From Mucor racemosus (lineage: Eukaryota > Mucoromycota > Mucoromycetes > Mucorales > Mucoraceae): a DNA stretch of 64,000 nt. The position numbers and the translations under genes were made by a program. Of this stretch, positions 47,776 to 59,826 are shown piece after piece; the first letter of the stretch is position 1; the number at the start of each line of letters is the position of its first letter. Where the stretch lies: positions 3,782,001 to 3,846,000 of the forward strand of contig JAPEHQ010000001.1 in NCBI GenBank assembly GCA_027405735.1, in the 5' to 3' direction. Below the pieces are notes generated by a model, which made no database searches, was not told the origin of the DNA, and was given only the letters and a program-made list of their open reading frames with translations.

Positions 47776-50107
47776 TAGTTAAGTGCAATCATTGCTACTA
47801 AATTGCATAACCAATATGTTGTGTTTGCCTTAGGATTTTTAAAGGGGTTTAATAGCATGCTTTATCAAACTTATTACTTAGATGTTAAATACTCACCATA
47901 TGCTATTATCATCTTGTTTTTTATTTAATTGCTGTATTTATTAAGAATCAAGCTTTCCATAGCTTATAACAATGACAGTAGGACATTTCTGATTTTAGAT
48001 TGACACTTATCATAAGGCGGACTGATAATCTGATGATACATTTGACACTACTGTTGATGGGACAAGTTAATTTAATTTATGGAATTTGAATGAAAATACC
48101 TAGGAATCATTTGTAAGTACTTAAGTTAATTCTGGTAAAGGATTGAATAAATTGGCTTGGGACAAAGAGGGTAAAAAGGCGGCAATAGGCTCCAGTGATG
48201 GCCATGTTTATGTTTATGATATTGGAGAGGCAAGAGTAAAACAAAATTAATTTAAATTACTTTTAGCGCCATAATTATAAAGTAAGACTATATTATTATC
48301 AAATAAACTATCACACAATATTAACATGTATAGAGATTTACAGTAATTAGCTTGAACCAAGTCGGTACACCATCGTAAATTCTTGAAAAAGTTCACAAGT
48401 ATCATAAAATCTCTTATTTTAAGACTTAGAAAGCTTATAAGCGGAATATTAATTTAGAAAATTATTTTTGTCCAGATCATCAATTTTGACATTTTTTAAA
48501 TTTTTTTTTTTTGGTTTTGCAAATCTAGAGTTAATTATACTACCAATTATAAAAACAAAAAGTATACACATATACAACATTTAGCGCTCTATTTGCTCAA
48601 TAAAAAATAACAAACATTTTTATTGTAAAATATTACATAAAAATCCTTTAATCAAAAAACCGTTTTTGGGCCAAATATGCTAATTTTTATTACTTAACAT
48701 TTAATATTAAGTTTTTATAAAATGTGTATTAGTCATGGCTACAATTTTCTCTCACAATGTCGTATATTTAAATGTTGATTTTGGTATCAAAAATTGACTT
48801 TTCTGTTTTTTGATCAAAACCATGAGTGTTGGTAAGGATAAAATGAGTCCCGAAAATGTCCGCTACAAAAACTGAATTTTCAGACCATACGTGGTTAAAT
48901 ATAAGAAAAGTAAAAAAAAAAACGCATTTTCATTTAAAGCTTAGATATATACCATAGTATGAAAGACTTAGCCGTTTAGTCGTGTTATGCTCGATTATGG
49001 CGTCGCTCTACGGGCTCACTTTTGCAATTTTTTAATGAATCTATGATATGACAGACAGTTTTTCTAGTAGAAAAATGTATGTTTCTATGATAGCAGATAT
49101 TGCCTGTTTTGCTTAGTTTATAGTTCAGGTGCTGTAATGCTGCTTTACATTGGCTGAAATGTGCAATTTAGCAGGGTTTTAATTGTACTAAATAATGTAA
49201 AGCCTTGAAGATCCTTTTCTATGTGTGTTGTTTCTCTCTTTTTGTTTTTATATTATTCCAAGAATATATTCACTGTCTGATAAGGTATATCAAATTATTA
49301 TCAAGCTGGTATCCTTTTCTTTTATCTAAATAAGCATTCTAACATAAGGGACTAATGTTTATAATATTGGTAGCAGTCTATATTAGAGACTTAAATTTTT
49401 ATTCAACCGCATTCTAAGACCAAATATCATTATTATTTACTACTGTATTATTGGAAGTATTTTGTGATTACAAGATCAAATCGAAGGCAATCATATTTAT
49501 ATCTGCTCAATGCAAAGCTAGAACTGGCTACAGACCCACAAAATGTTCCAGAAAAGTGATACAATTTCAAACGATATAGAAACACAAAAAAAGTATAATC
49601 CGATGTTTTGGCTAATAATAGCCATAGACCCATAGTTTTGATCGTAGCTATGCTTGGAAACAAATATTCTTACAGCTGACAATCGTAAGCTAAGATAGTA
49701 AGTTCAAAAATTGTTAATTTGTTTAAATTTTATGTGTGATAAAGTAACATTTATAATCTTAGGTTTGGTTTGCATATAAATTTAAGCAGTAAGTGCTATT
49801 TAAGTTTATGCTCGAGCAAAAAAAAAAACCATTGTTGCTACAAACATTATAGCTATAAACACATTTACAAATAATAATAATAATTGTGAATATATTGGCA
49901 GTTACATTTATTGCTCTACAACAACAACTTATTGAATTGTATTATCTGTAACATATATTAATAAAAGCAAATGTAATTTAAAACCACATTCTAGTAAAAA
50001 ATCCAATAAAATTTTGAGAACGGCACAATGCTCATGTATAAACCAATTTGTGCTCATACGATCAGCTCATTATGCTTATGGTCAGATTTTATTATGATGC
50101 ACAAATA
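47776..50107 (+). repeat. Family E repeat with dynein intermediate chain fragment, copy 1
   Basis: Longest continuous copy seen. The first part (47776-48240) is also at 58931-59338 (direct) and 59437-59826 (inverted). The body (48190-50107) is also at 61743-63649 (direct) and in part 60306-61435 (inverted). Apart from the gene fragment, no coding frame is supported. Confidence 0.75.
48046..48232 (+). pseudogene. Captured fragment of cytoplasmic dynein intermediate chain (WD40 end)
   Basis: One frame reads DGTS, stop, FNLWNLNENT, stop, ESFVST, stop, then SGKGLNKLAWDKEGKKAA and IGSSDGHVYVYDIGEA. The order VDG..LDLWNLN.DTE....LN...W...G...A.G...G...IYD.GE is that of the last WD40 repeats of dynein intermediate chains (DYNC1I family). 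Three in-frame stops make it non-functional. No flanking exons of the gene are present. Confidence 0.7.
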
Positions 50108-50244
50108 GGGATAACGATATGCTTATGGGCAATTCTACTATCGTGGGATTAATGTCATCATGCACACGGACAGAATCCTTAATTCTGCACATACAGGCTT
50201 TTCGTTGTGCTGGTGTGCAGTTTCTTTTGTTGTGTCCATGTGTT

Positions 50245-50789
50245 TTGTATGCCACCTAGATAGTATCACACGTCATCGCCTTCTACAGTATTAATACATC
50301 TCACAATCTATTGACTACGACATGTATTGAGGTGCAAAGTCTTGATATTATCGGATATAAGAAACTCCTAGCGTACCAAGTTTAATCCAATAATTACTAA
50401 AAACGCTTGGACCTCAATTATAACACCATATTATTTTATCCCAGTAGTTAATCAATCAAGTAGCTATCAAATCAACATCCAAACATATTTAGCGCAGTAT
50501 TACAACAAGACAACTCACAAGCTTTGCGAGCACGGTTAAATTATAATTGGTCCATTTCAATCCATCGATTACTATCAAACAGATCTAATGGTTTAATATT
50601 GTCTTAAATTACATCTCAGAATCTCAATGTCAAATCAATATAATAGGCCATACTTTTACTGTATATCTAAATAAACGATATATTGTTTTCATTATGCAGT
50701 TGAAGAACTGATTCATTACTCATTTTCTTTTAATTGTATTCTTTTTAAAGTATTATTCATCAAACCTAAAAATATACGGCAAAGTTAAA
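50245..50789 (+). mobile_element. LTR-like repeat, family B, copy 2
   Basis: About 545 bp, TTTGTATGCCACC to ATATACGGCA, aligned along its length with 17282-17807. Lies 7 bases upstream of LTR family C copy 2. Confidence 0.5.
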
Positions 50790-50796
50790 ACTAAAT

Positions 50797-51156
50797 TGTT
50801 GCGTTCACAAGTCTGTGTACATTTCTTGGTTAAGATCACGACAAAGATTGATATGATAAGTTCTACATTGCTGTGTATTATGTTATAAAGCTCAGTTTAT
50901 ACGGTACGTATTGAGGAATGTGGAACTGGTGTGTGTCATCTAGACTTGATTGGAGATATATATGTATTTAAATAGGCTCATTTTAGACTAGTCATATAAT
51001 TAGAGAATGTGAATATAAAAGAAGATGTTTTGATCTTATAATAAAGTTCTTTAGTTTTAATGTGCTCTTTCATTTGATAGCAGTTTTTCTTTATTTTTAA
51101 TAAATGATTTAGTACATGTTTTAGCTTCTAAATTGATATAATCTCCTGGCGTAAAA
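50797..51156 (+). mobile_element. LTR family C, copy 2 (degenerate)
   Basis: Begins TGTTGCGTTC and ends GCGTAAAA (expected AACA end mutated). Shares AATTAGAGAATGTGAATATA and AATAAAGTTCTTTAG with the other two copies. No clean target duplication. Confidence 0.6.
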
Positions 51157-52365
51157 TCAAAGCGCTCTCGGATATATATACAATATATACAGTATACGTA
51201 TACTGTTGGTAAATAGTTTCCTTGTATATACTGTATATAACAATCAAGCAAATTTGCGCAATTTTTCTGATGAAACTGCGTGGTGGGTTTATAGAAAATA
51301 CATTAATACATATATATTCTGTGCAGTCGACGTTTTTTTAATACTGTCAATGGTTTTTTTTTTTTTTAAGGTTAAGCCAAGTAGGGCAGTTTTATTAATT
51401 TTTTTAACGTGTTATCCACTATATGTTATAACTCCTATTTAACGCGATAATAGCAATGTGTAGAAAAGATGGACATGGTAATGGTTCTTGAAAAGGGACA
51501 AAGGGAACACGGGTTATCCTACCAGCCGAAACTGCGGACACACCAGCATTGTTGAAATTCCTGTTTAATCTAACATGAGATGATTATTAAGTCTAGATAG
51601 GGTAAGAGTGACCAATAAGCAACAAGTTCAGGGAAACCCAATACGATTGTTGGTAAAAAGCCCCGAACAGCTAGGAGCAGTGTCATGTTTCGACTGTACA
51701 GCCTGATCTCATACGACTCCATGCGCCAAAGTACACATGGTGCGGCCCCGAAGGACTCAATGGTTTTATAAGTGCTTAGTTGTATTATTCAATACTTTTT
51801 TGTATCAGAACAAAAAATAAGAAATAACAAATAGATGGATAAAACAATTAATTTCAATCTTGTAATTTTTATTATGCAATATAAAGAATTCAAGAAAAAA
51901 AAATCAAGTAAAAAATTATGGATCGATATCATAAACGATGAAATGCTCTAAGATGGAGGAAAAGTAACTTTTGATATAATTGGTTTAATGGAGTATATAG
52001 TTAGCCGCTCAAAATAACGTTTCCAGCAACACCACGAGGAGGTCTATCTACATGTTGCCATTTGACTTTATAGTTTGTATACCACCATACTATAAAGTGA
52101 TATTGAAATCAAGCAGATGCTATGAAATCAATACGACTCCGATTGCCAGAAAGGGCTATAGTTTCCAGCCGGTTACCGTGAAAGAAGACTATAAGACCCT
52201 AAAAGGGGGAGAGGTCGCAAGTCCACGAATGGAGAGCAACCAGGTTAAATTGACTCAGGATTACCGATTGTACAAAAACAAACAACTGAGTATAATAACC
52301 GAATTTACTAAGATAGCATCAAAACAGATACTATCCCAATAAAGGTGGTAAAAGTTATCGCTTTT
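51157..52365. other. Unassigned stretch, locally less AT-rich
   Basis: 51480-51780 and 52030-52340 have higher GC than their surroundings. A 96-codon frame at 52052-52342 (PFDFIVCIPPYYKVILK...) is hydrophilic to mixed with no recognised domain. They may be remnants of one element or of the gene that gave rise to the adjacent heptad repeats. Confidence 0.35.
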
Positions 52366-52425
52366 TTTCGATCAAATCATTTTGATTCTTAAACCTACGT
52401 TAGGTGTATCAAAAATCAGATAACG
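52366..52425 (+). repeat. Degenerate outlying copy of the 90-bp repeat
   Basis: GATCAAATCATTTTGATTCT through GTATCAAAAATCAGATAAC matches the unit of the 54540-54890 array, so the heptad region is bracketed by this repeat. Confidence 0.55.
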
Positions 52426-52479
52426 AAAAGATGCTTTAACTTCTAGATGGAATAAAATAAAAAAAAAGAAGACAAGACC

Positions 52480-54330
52480 AGAGAAATGATACAACCAGAG
52501 AGACAAGACCAGAGACATTAGATTGGAGAGGTTATATCAAAAGAAACCTTTAAAATTATAAAAAAGATACCAAATTAAGATCAGACGTTGACGATACTTT
52601 TTAAGTTTTCAATAATATACCTTTTTCATAAATTGAAACCACAAGTTAAAGAGATGAGACAAGAAGCACACAAATTGAGACCCGATGGGGATAAATTGAG
52701 ACTAGATAAATATGAAGTAAGACCAGATAAGCATTAATTGAATAACTGATGAGCATGAAAGAGCATACCTTTATACCAAGAGCATAGACTGAGACCAGTT
52801 AAAGATAAAATAAGACCAGATAAACATGAATTTTGACCACATCATGATAACTTGAAAACAAATGAATATAAATTGAGACCAGATACAAATGGATGGAGAC
52901 CAAACCAGAATAAATTGAATCCAGGTAGAAATGAATTGAGAACACACTTGAACGAACCAAGATTAACTGTGAATAAATAGAAATCAGATGAGCAAGAATT
53001 AAAATAGACCAGATGTAAACAACTTGATACCAGAGAAAAATTAATGGAGTTGAGACGAGCATAAATAATGGAGAACAGGTAAACATGAATGGAGGCCAAA
53101 CGAGCAAAACTAAAGACGAGATAAGAATAAAATGAGACAACATACTGATAAAATGGGACCAGAAGTGCATGAATACAGACCAGATGTGCATGAAAATAAA
53201 GACTATACGTTGACAAAGGCAGAACGGATGTGCATTAAATGAGACAAGAAGTGCATAAATAAAAACCAGATATTGATAAACCTATACCATATAAACATAA
53301 ATTGAGACCAACAGTGCATAAATAAAAACCAGATGTTAAAAAACAATACCAGATGTGCATACATTGAAACCAGGTAAGCATGTAATGAGACCAGATGAAA
53401 CCAGAAAGACGAGATGCTAATGATACAATACAAGATGCGCATTAATTCAAATGAGGAACACATGAAAGAAAATCAGATGTGCATAAGCCTAAACCAGATA
53501 ACTATGAATTGAAACCATATAAGCATTAAATTGAAACCAAATAAGCATGAGTTCAAACCAGATAAGCACGGGTTGAGACCAGAAGAGCATGTATTGAGAC
53601 CAGACGAGCATGAGATGAGACTAGGAGAGCATGTTATGAGACCAGATAAACATGAAGTAAAACCAGAAATACTTGAAGAAGGACCAAACATTGATAAATT
53701 AAGACTGAAAGTACATGAATGGAGATCTGATGAGCATGAAATGAGACCATATAAACCTGAGTTGAGACCAGAAGTAAATTAATCGAAACCAGATATTGCT
53801 TAAATGTCATACGATATCCAGAATACTACCAGATTTAGTGAAGAACCGAGACAAGACATACACAAAAAGGCACCACGCAATTAAAACATTTAGGGCAGTG
53901 GGAATGGAGAATCAAGGACCATGTAAGACAAACAGAAACCAGATGGATAAAGCACGACGTCAGATAGAACCACATAGAGTAGACCAAAACTTGATACAGG
54001 ATATGAAAAACCAGATGTTGGCTGAAACGGACGAGGTAGATGAACATAGAGAGACGGCAGCATTAAAAACCAAGAGACAAGATAATAGCATATATAGAGA
54101 AACCAGATAGCAGAAAAGTCATAGTAGGAGAGACATATAGAATAAAAGGCAAGCCAAACCTAAACAAAAAGTTAATGTTAACATAAAGTTACCAGGTATT
54201 GAAAGAGGATAACCATATATTACAGAAAGAGACCAGATTTGCGTATGATAGACCAAATTGCTCAGTAACGATAACAAATGTTGCAGACACGAGACCAGAT
54301 GTTAAATAATAGAGACCAGATATGCTAAAA
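52480..54330 (+). repeat. Decayed 21-bp minisatellite, heptad-coding
   Basis: Phrases such as TGAGACCAGATAAGCATGAA recur dozens of times. In the best-preserved part (53531-53782) the period is 21 bp and one 83-codon frame reads as heptads of the form MRPDEHE / LRPEEHV / MRPDKHE. Elsewhere spacing varies and stops intervene. Two protein-like frames on the reverse strand (52799-53463) are mirror products of the repeat. Confidence 0.8.
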
Positions 54331-54539
54331 AAAGGTGCTGGATCTTTGAGAAGAGAGGTAGATATTGCAGAAAAACGATTATTGAATATATGCAAAAAAA
54401 AAAAGATTAGATTAGAAGAAAGTAAAATATATTACGTTTTAGAAACATACCAGAAAGATCAGACCTTGTAAAAAAGAGAACAGACGCTAAAGAAAAGAGA
54501 GGTGCAATAGCAGAATCGAGGCATCAGCTATTAATTCCA

Positions 54540-54890
54540 ATTATTTTGACTCTTAAACCCTGGCCAAGGGTGTGCCAAAATCAGATAGCCAATAGCTGAT
54601 AGCCCAATAGTTACCAACTGTTAGCTCAAACCATTTCGACTCTTAAACCCTGGCCATGGGTGTGCCAAAATGAGATAGCCAATAGCTGATAGCTCAATAG
54701 CTACCAACTGTTAGCTCAAATCATTTCGACTCTTAAACCCTAGCCAAGGGTGTGCCAAAAATCAGATAAAAAACAGCTGATAGCTCAATAGATACCAACT
54801 GTTCGTTCAAATCATTTCGACTCTTAAACCCTGGTCAAGGGTGTGCCAAAAATCAGATAACAAACAGCTGATAACCGCAGGTAAACAATC
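54540..54890 (+). repeat. 90-bp tandem repeat, four units
   Basis: GACTCTTAAACCCTGGCCAA starts at 54548, with its counterparts at 54638, 54728 and 54819 (period 90-91). Each unit carries GGGTGTGCCAAAA and AATAGCTGATAGC. No coding frame spans it. Confidence 0.85.
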
Positions 54891-55419
54891 CAAAGAACCA
54901 AACGCAGATAGAATAAACCCTGTACCAGGATGAGCTAAAAGAAAGTTAAACAAGTGCAGCTTACTTGTTTTTCTTTTACTCAAACCTAGAATACTAGGAA
55001 AGTTTATGATAGAAGCTTCGTTAAAATTTCACGCACCAGACGTTACTTTAACGTCGAAACTCCCACCTAACCTTCAGCAGCTACATATGAAACTTTATCT
55101 TGCGAGATACTATGGTAGACCTTAGCCAACGAATAAGGCACGTACAAGATAGACTCGTGATTCCACCAAACCATAAGGTTTTGCTTCATCAAATTTACCT
55201 GGTTGTCAAAAAAAACAAAAAAAAAAAAAAACAGGGGGCCATCGTGTTTTTGAATAAACCCTAAAATTTGAGTTCCATTGATGACGTCTTCAAAATTTAG
55301 TGTAATTTGATTGAAATGCTGTTTATAAACTTAAACCACACTGTAAATACAATCATCTGTGTTATAGAAATCATTGTTTTAGAGAGCGGTATATATTAGC
55401 AATTTTATTTTGGGGGAGA
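54891..55419. other. Unassigned intergenic stretch
   Basis: No gene or repeat recognised. Contains a poly-A tract at about 55207-55231. Confidence 0.4.
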
Positions 55420-57300
55420 GAAATTAATGACCTATAGAGACAAGATACATCTATTTTGAGAATTTAACTGAATTTGACTCAATATTGGGCGAAAAGTTTT
55501 GAAAATTATCCGAGAACCATCTAAAACCATCCAAAATTCAAGTGGCAACAAAACCGTATCCTGAGGAACTTCGATCCGAGTAAATTCCAAATATGCACGA
55601 GAGTTTGGTACTCATCATCTTCCACGTAATGATGTTGAATGGCAACTTCCACAACCTACTGTGTGTTGAGAAAATAATCGCCAAAGTGCACCTATATTTT
55701 GTTGCACACTTTCATTGAAAACAATTTAAATAGGGCATCTATAAATACTGATCCAAGTAAGTTGCGACTCCACATGGATATAGATATGAACATTCATTAA
55801 AAGCATTTCCGATACAGTATCAGCTTCCATAGGCTATTGTGCATTTGATAGGTTTGAACAACAAGTTGGTTATCTTCTATTTATGCCTTATATGAAGGTC
55901 AGTAATCTCACTCGCTCTCGACGGATATGGATCCAAATGACCTCCCGTTGTAATAGCAGGTACTTTTAATGTTGGTCAACAAAATTGCAAAAGGTTTAGC
56001 CGCCTGAGTTGCTGTGGAAATGGAGAAATAAAAACTAATAGGTGTTCAAATTTCAAACTATTCTGTATCACTTGTTTCAGATATTCCTTGAAATTTTTTA
56101 TAAAATCAAATAATGATTCAAAATTAAATTTTGAAGTTAGAATTAATGCACAGTGAGCCTATGAATAACATACAATCTTGATCTCATTGATTAAAAATTA
56201 TTTTTAAATGATCAAGGCACGGCTGTCAAAAAGAAACCTATTTCCTTAGATTAAAAAGTTCCACTACTTTGAGGCTTCAAATCTTTGTAAAAGGGTAAGC
56301 TTTACTGACACTTTCTAATAATAATAGTAAAACTTGTTTTGAGACGCTCCATAGCAGATATAATCGTATACATATTTTTTGAGCACTTTTATTTTTCTGA
56401 CAGTTTTTTGACTTTTTTTTTACATCCATGTCATCGACCTCGTTAAGCTCTCTCAGACCCAATCTAGTTTTTTTTTTTTTTTCAAAATACTGATATTTCG
56501 TGGAAATAACTTTCTCAAAAATATGTACAAAAAGATACCTTCGTTTCTAGCTTCAATTTTTTTATTGTATACCATCATATTTGACATCTTAGATTGATTT
56601 CGTAAGCGGGGTAAAAGCAAGTGTTTCACTTTTGAAGCCTTTATACTCGCTGAGAAATCAACATGAATAGAAATAAGTCTTTTGTCAATATTCTGTAGCA
56701 TATCAAGTATAGCCCTACATTTTATATTTCCTGATTATCTATTAAAATGGGGGCACGCTCCGATTTTGAATATCACCATATAAAATTGTATAATCAGATA
56801 TGCACATGCAACTGAGCTTGAATCCAAAAAGTGTTCAAATGGAAAAAAAATCCAAAAAATCCAAAAAAAAACCTTGTATTTTTAATTACTCACAAAAATG
56901 CATAGTAAGTTGGACTAGCGTATTAAATGTTTTAGGTTCAGTTTTTGATTCTGAATCGATCTGTGTAGGTTTTAAAAATGTTTTTCTCATAAAATCTCTA
57001 GTAAATTTGATGCCAAATTTTAACGGTTTTTGATCAAAAAGTACCCTTCATTCAAATGCAACCCTAAAATATTTTATTTTCACATTATACGCAACAAAAT
57101 TATCTACAAAATGAGCATTTATACGTAGCTGTAGACCTATTTTTCGTGGGGATATTATTTTTTTTTGATCATTTTTTTTGGTCGGCAAAAATTTACCCTT
57201 GTATATCCTCGTCCAAAATGGATCCTTTTTTGTATCACCAAAAATCAATCATTCAATCTCAAGTTTCTCGACGAAAAATTAATATTTTTTGACGAGATAA
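55420..57300. repeat. Rearranged, diverged family A material
   Basis: 55420-55990 and 56230-56580 match family A on the reverse strand (linker, then GAGCTCTCTCAGACCCAAT). Around 56880-57000 the match is on the forward strand. The recurring frame is broken. Confidence 0.55.
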
Positions 57301-57870
57301 AATTCGTTAGATAAACGCTAGTGAGTATCATCCTATGGCTTTAGCTTTGCATACCAGGCATCCCTTCATGGATCTCTATAACAGAAAAAATACTCTCACA
57401 AAATTTATAAAAAAATAAAAAAGTCTTTGAAGCCATCCAAAACCTAGATATCCTGGTAGAGAATGAAAAATAATCTAGACTTTACTTATTAACCATTATT
57501 TTAATACCTTAGTATTTTCTCGACTTGTTTTCATTTCAAACGCGGTTTCTCAATTTTAAGCTGGCCCTTTTTGCATCATTATTCAAATTAATGTTAGCTT
57601 GCGCGGTAGTTTATCAAGCTGTTATTACTATATTAATAAATGTTGTCGAAAACTGGCTACAAGGTAAAAAATGCAAAAGCCTCAAAACCTTGGCTGGAGC
57701 TTACCCATTTTGATAAAATTTGTTGTATGCCACCAAGACTAGTCATTACGGCCGACCTGTGCTGCGCAAGGTTATTTCGTTGTAGTGCCCAGCAGGTGGG
57801 CTGCACAATATATCCTAAGCTGTTGTGCGGTTGTACCCACTGAATATGGCTAAAAAGATAACAAGGTGCA

Positions 57871-58403
57871 CATTGTCGTATATCTTCAGGTTTGGTGAAT
57901 AATACTTTAAAAAGAATACAATTAAAAAAGAATCAGTAATGAGTCAGTTCTTCAACTGTATAATGAAAACAATGTATCGTTTATTTAGATATACAGTAAA
58001 AGTATGGCCTACAGTATTATATTGATTTGACATTAAAATTCTGAGACGTAATTTAAGACAATCTTGAACCATTAGATCTGCTTGATAGTAATCGATGGAT
58101 TGAAATGGACCAATCATAATTTAAACGTTCTTGTTGCAGAGCATATGAGTTGTCTTGTTTCAATGCTGCGCTAAATGTGCTTGTATGTTGATTTGATAGC
58201 TATTTGATTGATTAACCGCTGGGATAAAAGAATATGGTGTCATAATTGAGGTCCAAGCGTTTTTGGTAATTATTGGATTAAACTTGGTACGCTGGGAGTC
58301 TTTTATATCCGATATCAAGAGTTTGCATTTCAATAAATGTCGTAGTCAATAGATTGTGAGATGTATTAATACTGTAGAAGGTGATAACGTATAGTACTTT
58401 AAT
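57871..58403 (-). mobile_element. LTR-like repeat, family B, copy 3 (inverted)
   Basis: Reverse complement matches 17300-17807. A separate direct piece of the LTR start (TGTTGTATGCCACCAAG) sits at about 57723, before unrelated GC-richer sequence. Confidence 0.5.
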
Positions 58404-58574
58404 GCTAAAAATTATTATCGTTAAATATGACTGAATATTAATGAATCGGAGAAAATAAAAATGGTAAAAAACGGATACCCAATGTGCATCGAGGTCAACG
58501 TTGATAAAAGGTGCATTTAATATGTAGTAAAAATCACAACATTTCGATGGATAGAAATTCCAGGACCAAGATGT

Positions 58575-58925
58575 TGTTGTTGCATCCACAGATCTGGGTG
58601 CATTCCTTGGTTAAGATTACGACACAGTTTGATATGTTAAGTTCTACATTGCTGTGTATTATGTTATGAAGCTCCGTGTATGCAGGAATATGGAACTAGT
58701 GTGTGTCACCTAGACTTGATTGGATATATGAATATATATAAATAGACTCATTTAAACAGGTCATATAATTAGAGAATGTGAATATAAAAGAAGATGGTTC
58801 GATCTTATAATAAAGTTCTTTAGTTTTAGTGTGCCCTTTCATTTCATAACAGTTTTCCTTTATTTTTATTAAATGATTTAGTACATATTTTAGCTTTGAG
58901 ATTAATATAATCTCATGGCGTAACA
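58575..58925 (+). mobile_element. Solo LTR, family C, copy 3
   Basis: TGTTGCATCC to GCGTAACA, 351 bp, highly similar to copy 1. Inserted in a family E copy: the empty site (reverse strand near 59780) reads CCAAGATGTTGTGTTTGCC. The right flank GTTGT fits a GTTGT target if one TGT unit was lost on the left side. Confidence 0.72.
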
Positions 58926-58930
58926 GTTGT

Positions 58931-59338
58931 ATTTGCCTCAGGATTTTTAAAAAGGATTTTAAAAGCATGCTTTATCAAACTTACTTAGATGTTAAATACT
59001 CACCATATAATATTAGTATCATCTTGTTTTTTATTTACTGACTGCTGTATTATTAAAAATCAAGCTTTTCATAGCTGCTTATTATAACAATGACAATAGG
59101 ATGTTTCTGATTTTAGATTGGCATTTATCATAAGGCGGGCTAATGATACGTTTGATACTTTTATAGATGGAATCAGTCAATTTGATTTATAAAATTTTAA
59201 CGCAGATGCCGAGGAACCATTTGTAAGTACTTAAGTTGGTTCGGGTGAGGCATGGCAGTGAATAAATTGGCTTGGGACACAGAGGGCAAAAAGGTGGTAA
59301 TAATAAGTTCCAGTGATGGCCATATTTGATATATCAGA
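58931..59338 (+). repeat. Family E fragment with dynein-derived sequence (direct arm)
   Basis: Matches 47815-48215. The dynein-like frame (about 59160-59325) is again broken: DGISQFDL, stop, NFNADAEEPFVST, stop, VGSG, then a frameshift before NKLAWDTEGKK. Confidence 0.65.
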
Positions 59339-59436
59339 AGTTTACCCAGATGTAGAAATTCAGGAACAACTATTGAAATCCAACATGGCATGACATTTAG
59401 TACCTCATACATTGCGGCCTTTTTACCTCCTCTTTG

Positions 59437-59826
59437 TCCCAAGCCAATTTATTCAATCCTTTACCAGAATTAACTTAAGTACTTATTACAAATGATTCCT
59501 AGGTATTTTCATTCAAATTCCATAAATTAAATTAACTTGTTCCATCAACAGTAGTGTCAAATGTATCATCAGATTATCAGTCCGCCTTATGATAAGTGTC
59601 AATCTAAAATCAGAAATATCCTACTGTCATTGTTATAAGCTATGGAAAGCTTGATTCTTAATAAATACAGCAATTAAATAAAAAACAAGATGATAATAGC
59701 ATATGGTGAGTATTTAACATCTAAGTAATAAGTTTGATAAAGCATGTTATTAAACCCCTTTAAAAATCCTAAGGCAAACACAACATCTTGGTTATGCAAT
59801 TTAGTAGCAATGATTGCACTTAACTA
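59437..59826 (-). repeat. Family E fragment (inverted arm)
   Basis: Reverse complement of 47776-48170 and of the preceding direct arm, about 100 bases apart, so the two arms form an inverted repeat. Confidence 0.7.

Noticed and set aside
51480..51780. rRNA or organelle-derived insert
   Set aside because: Higher GC than its surroundings, but I find no conserved rRNA motif; left unassigned.
52799..53463. Hydrophobic reverse-strand frames as membrane proteins
   Set aside because: They are the complementary reading of the 21-bp minisatellite, not independent genes.
54540..54890. CRISPR array
   Set aside because: The 90-bp units are wholly repeated with no unique spacers, and the setting is a fungal nuclear genome.
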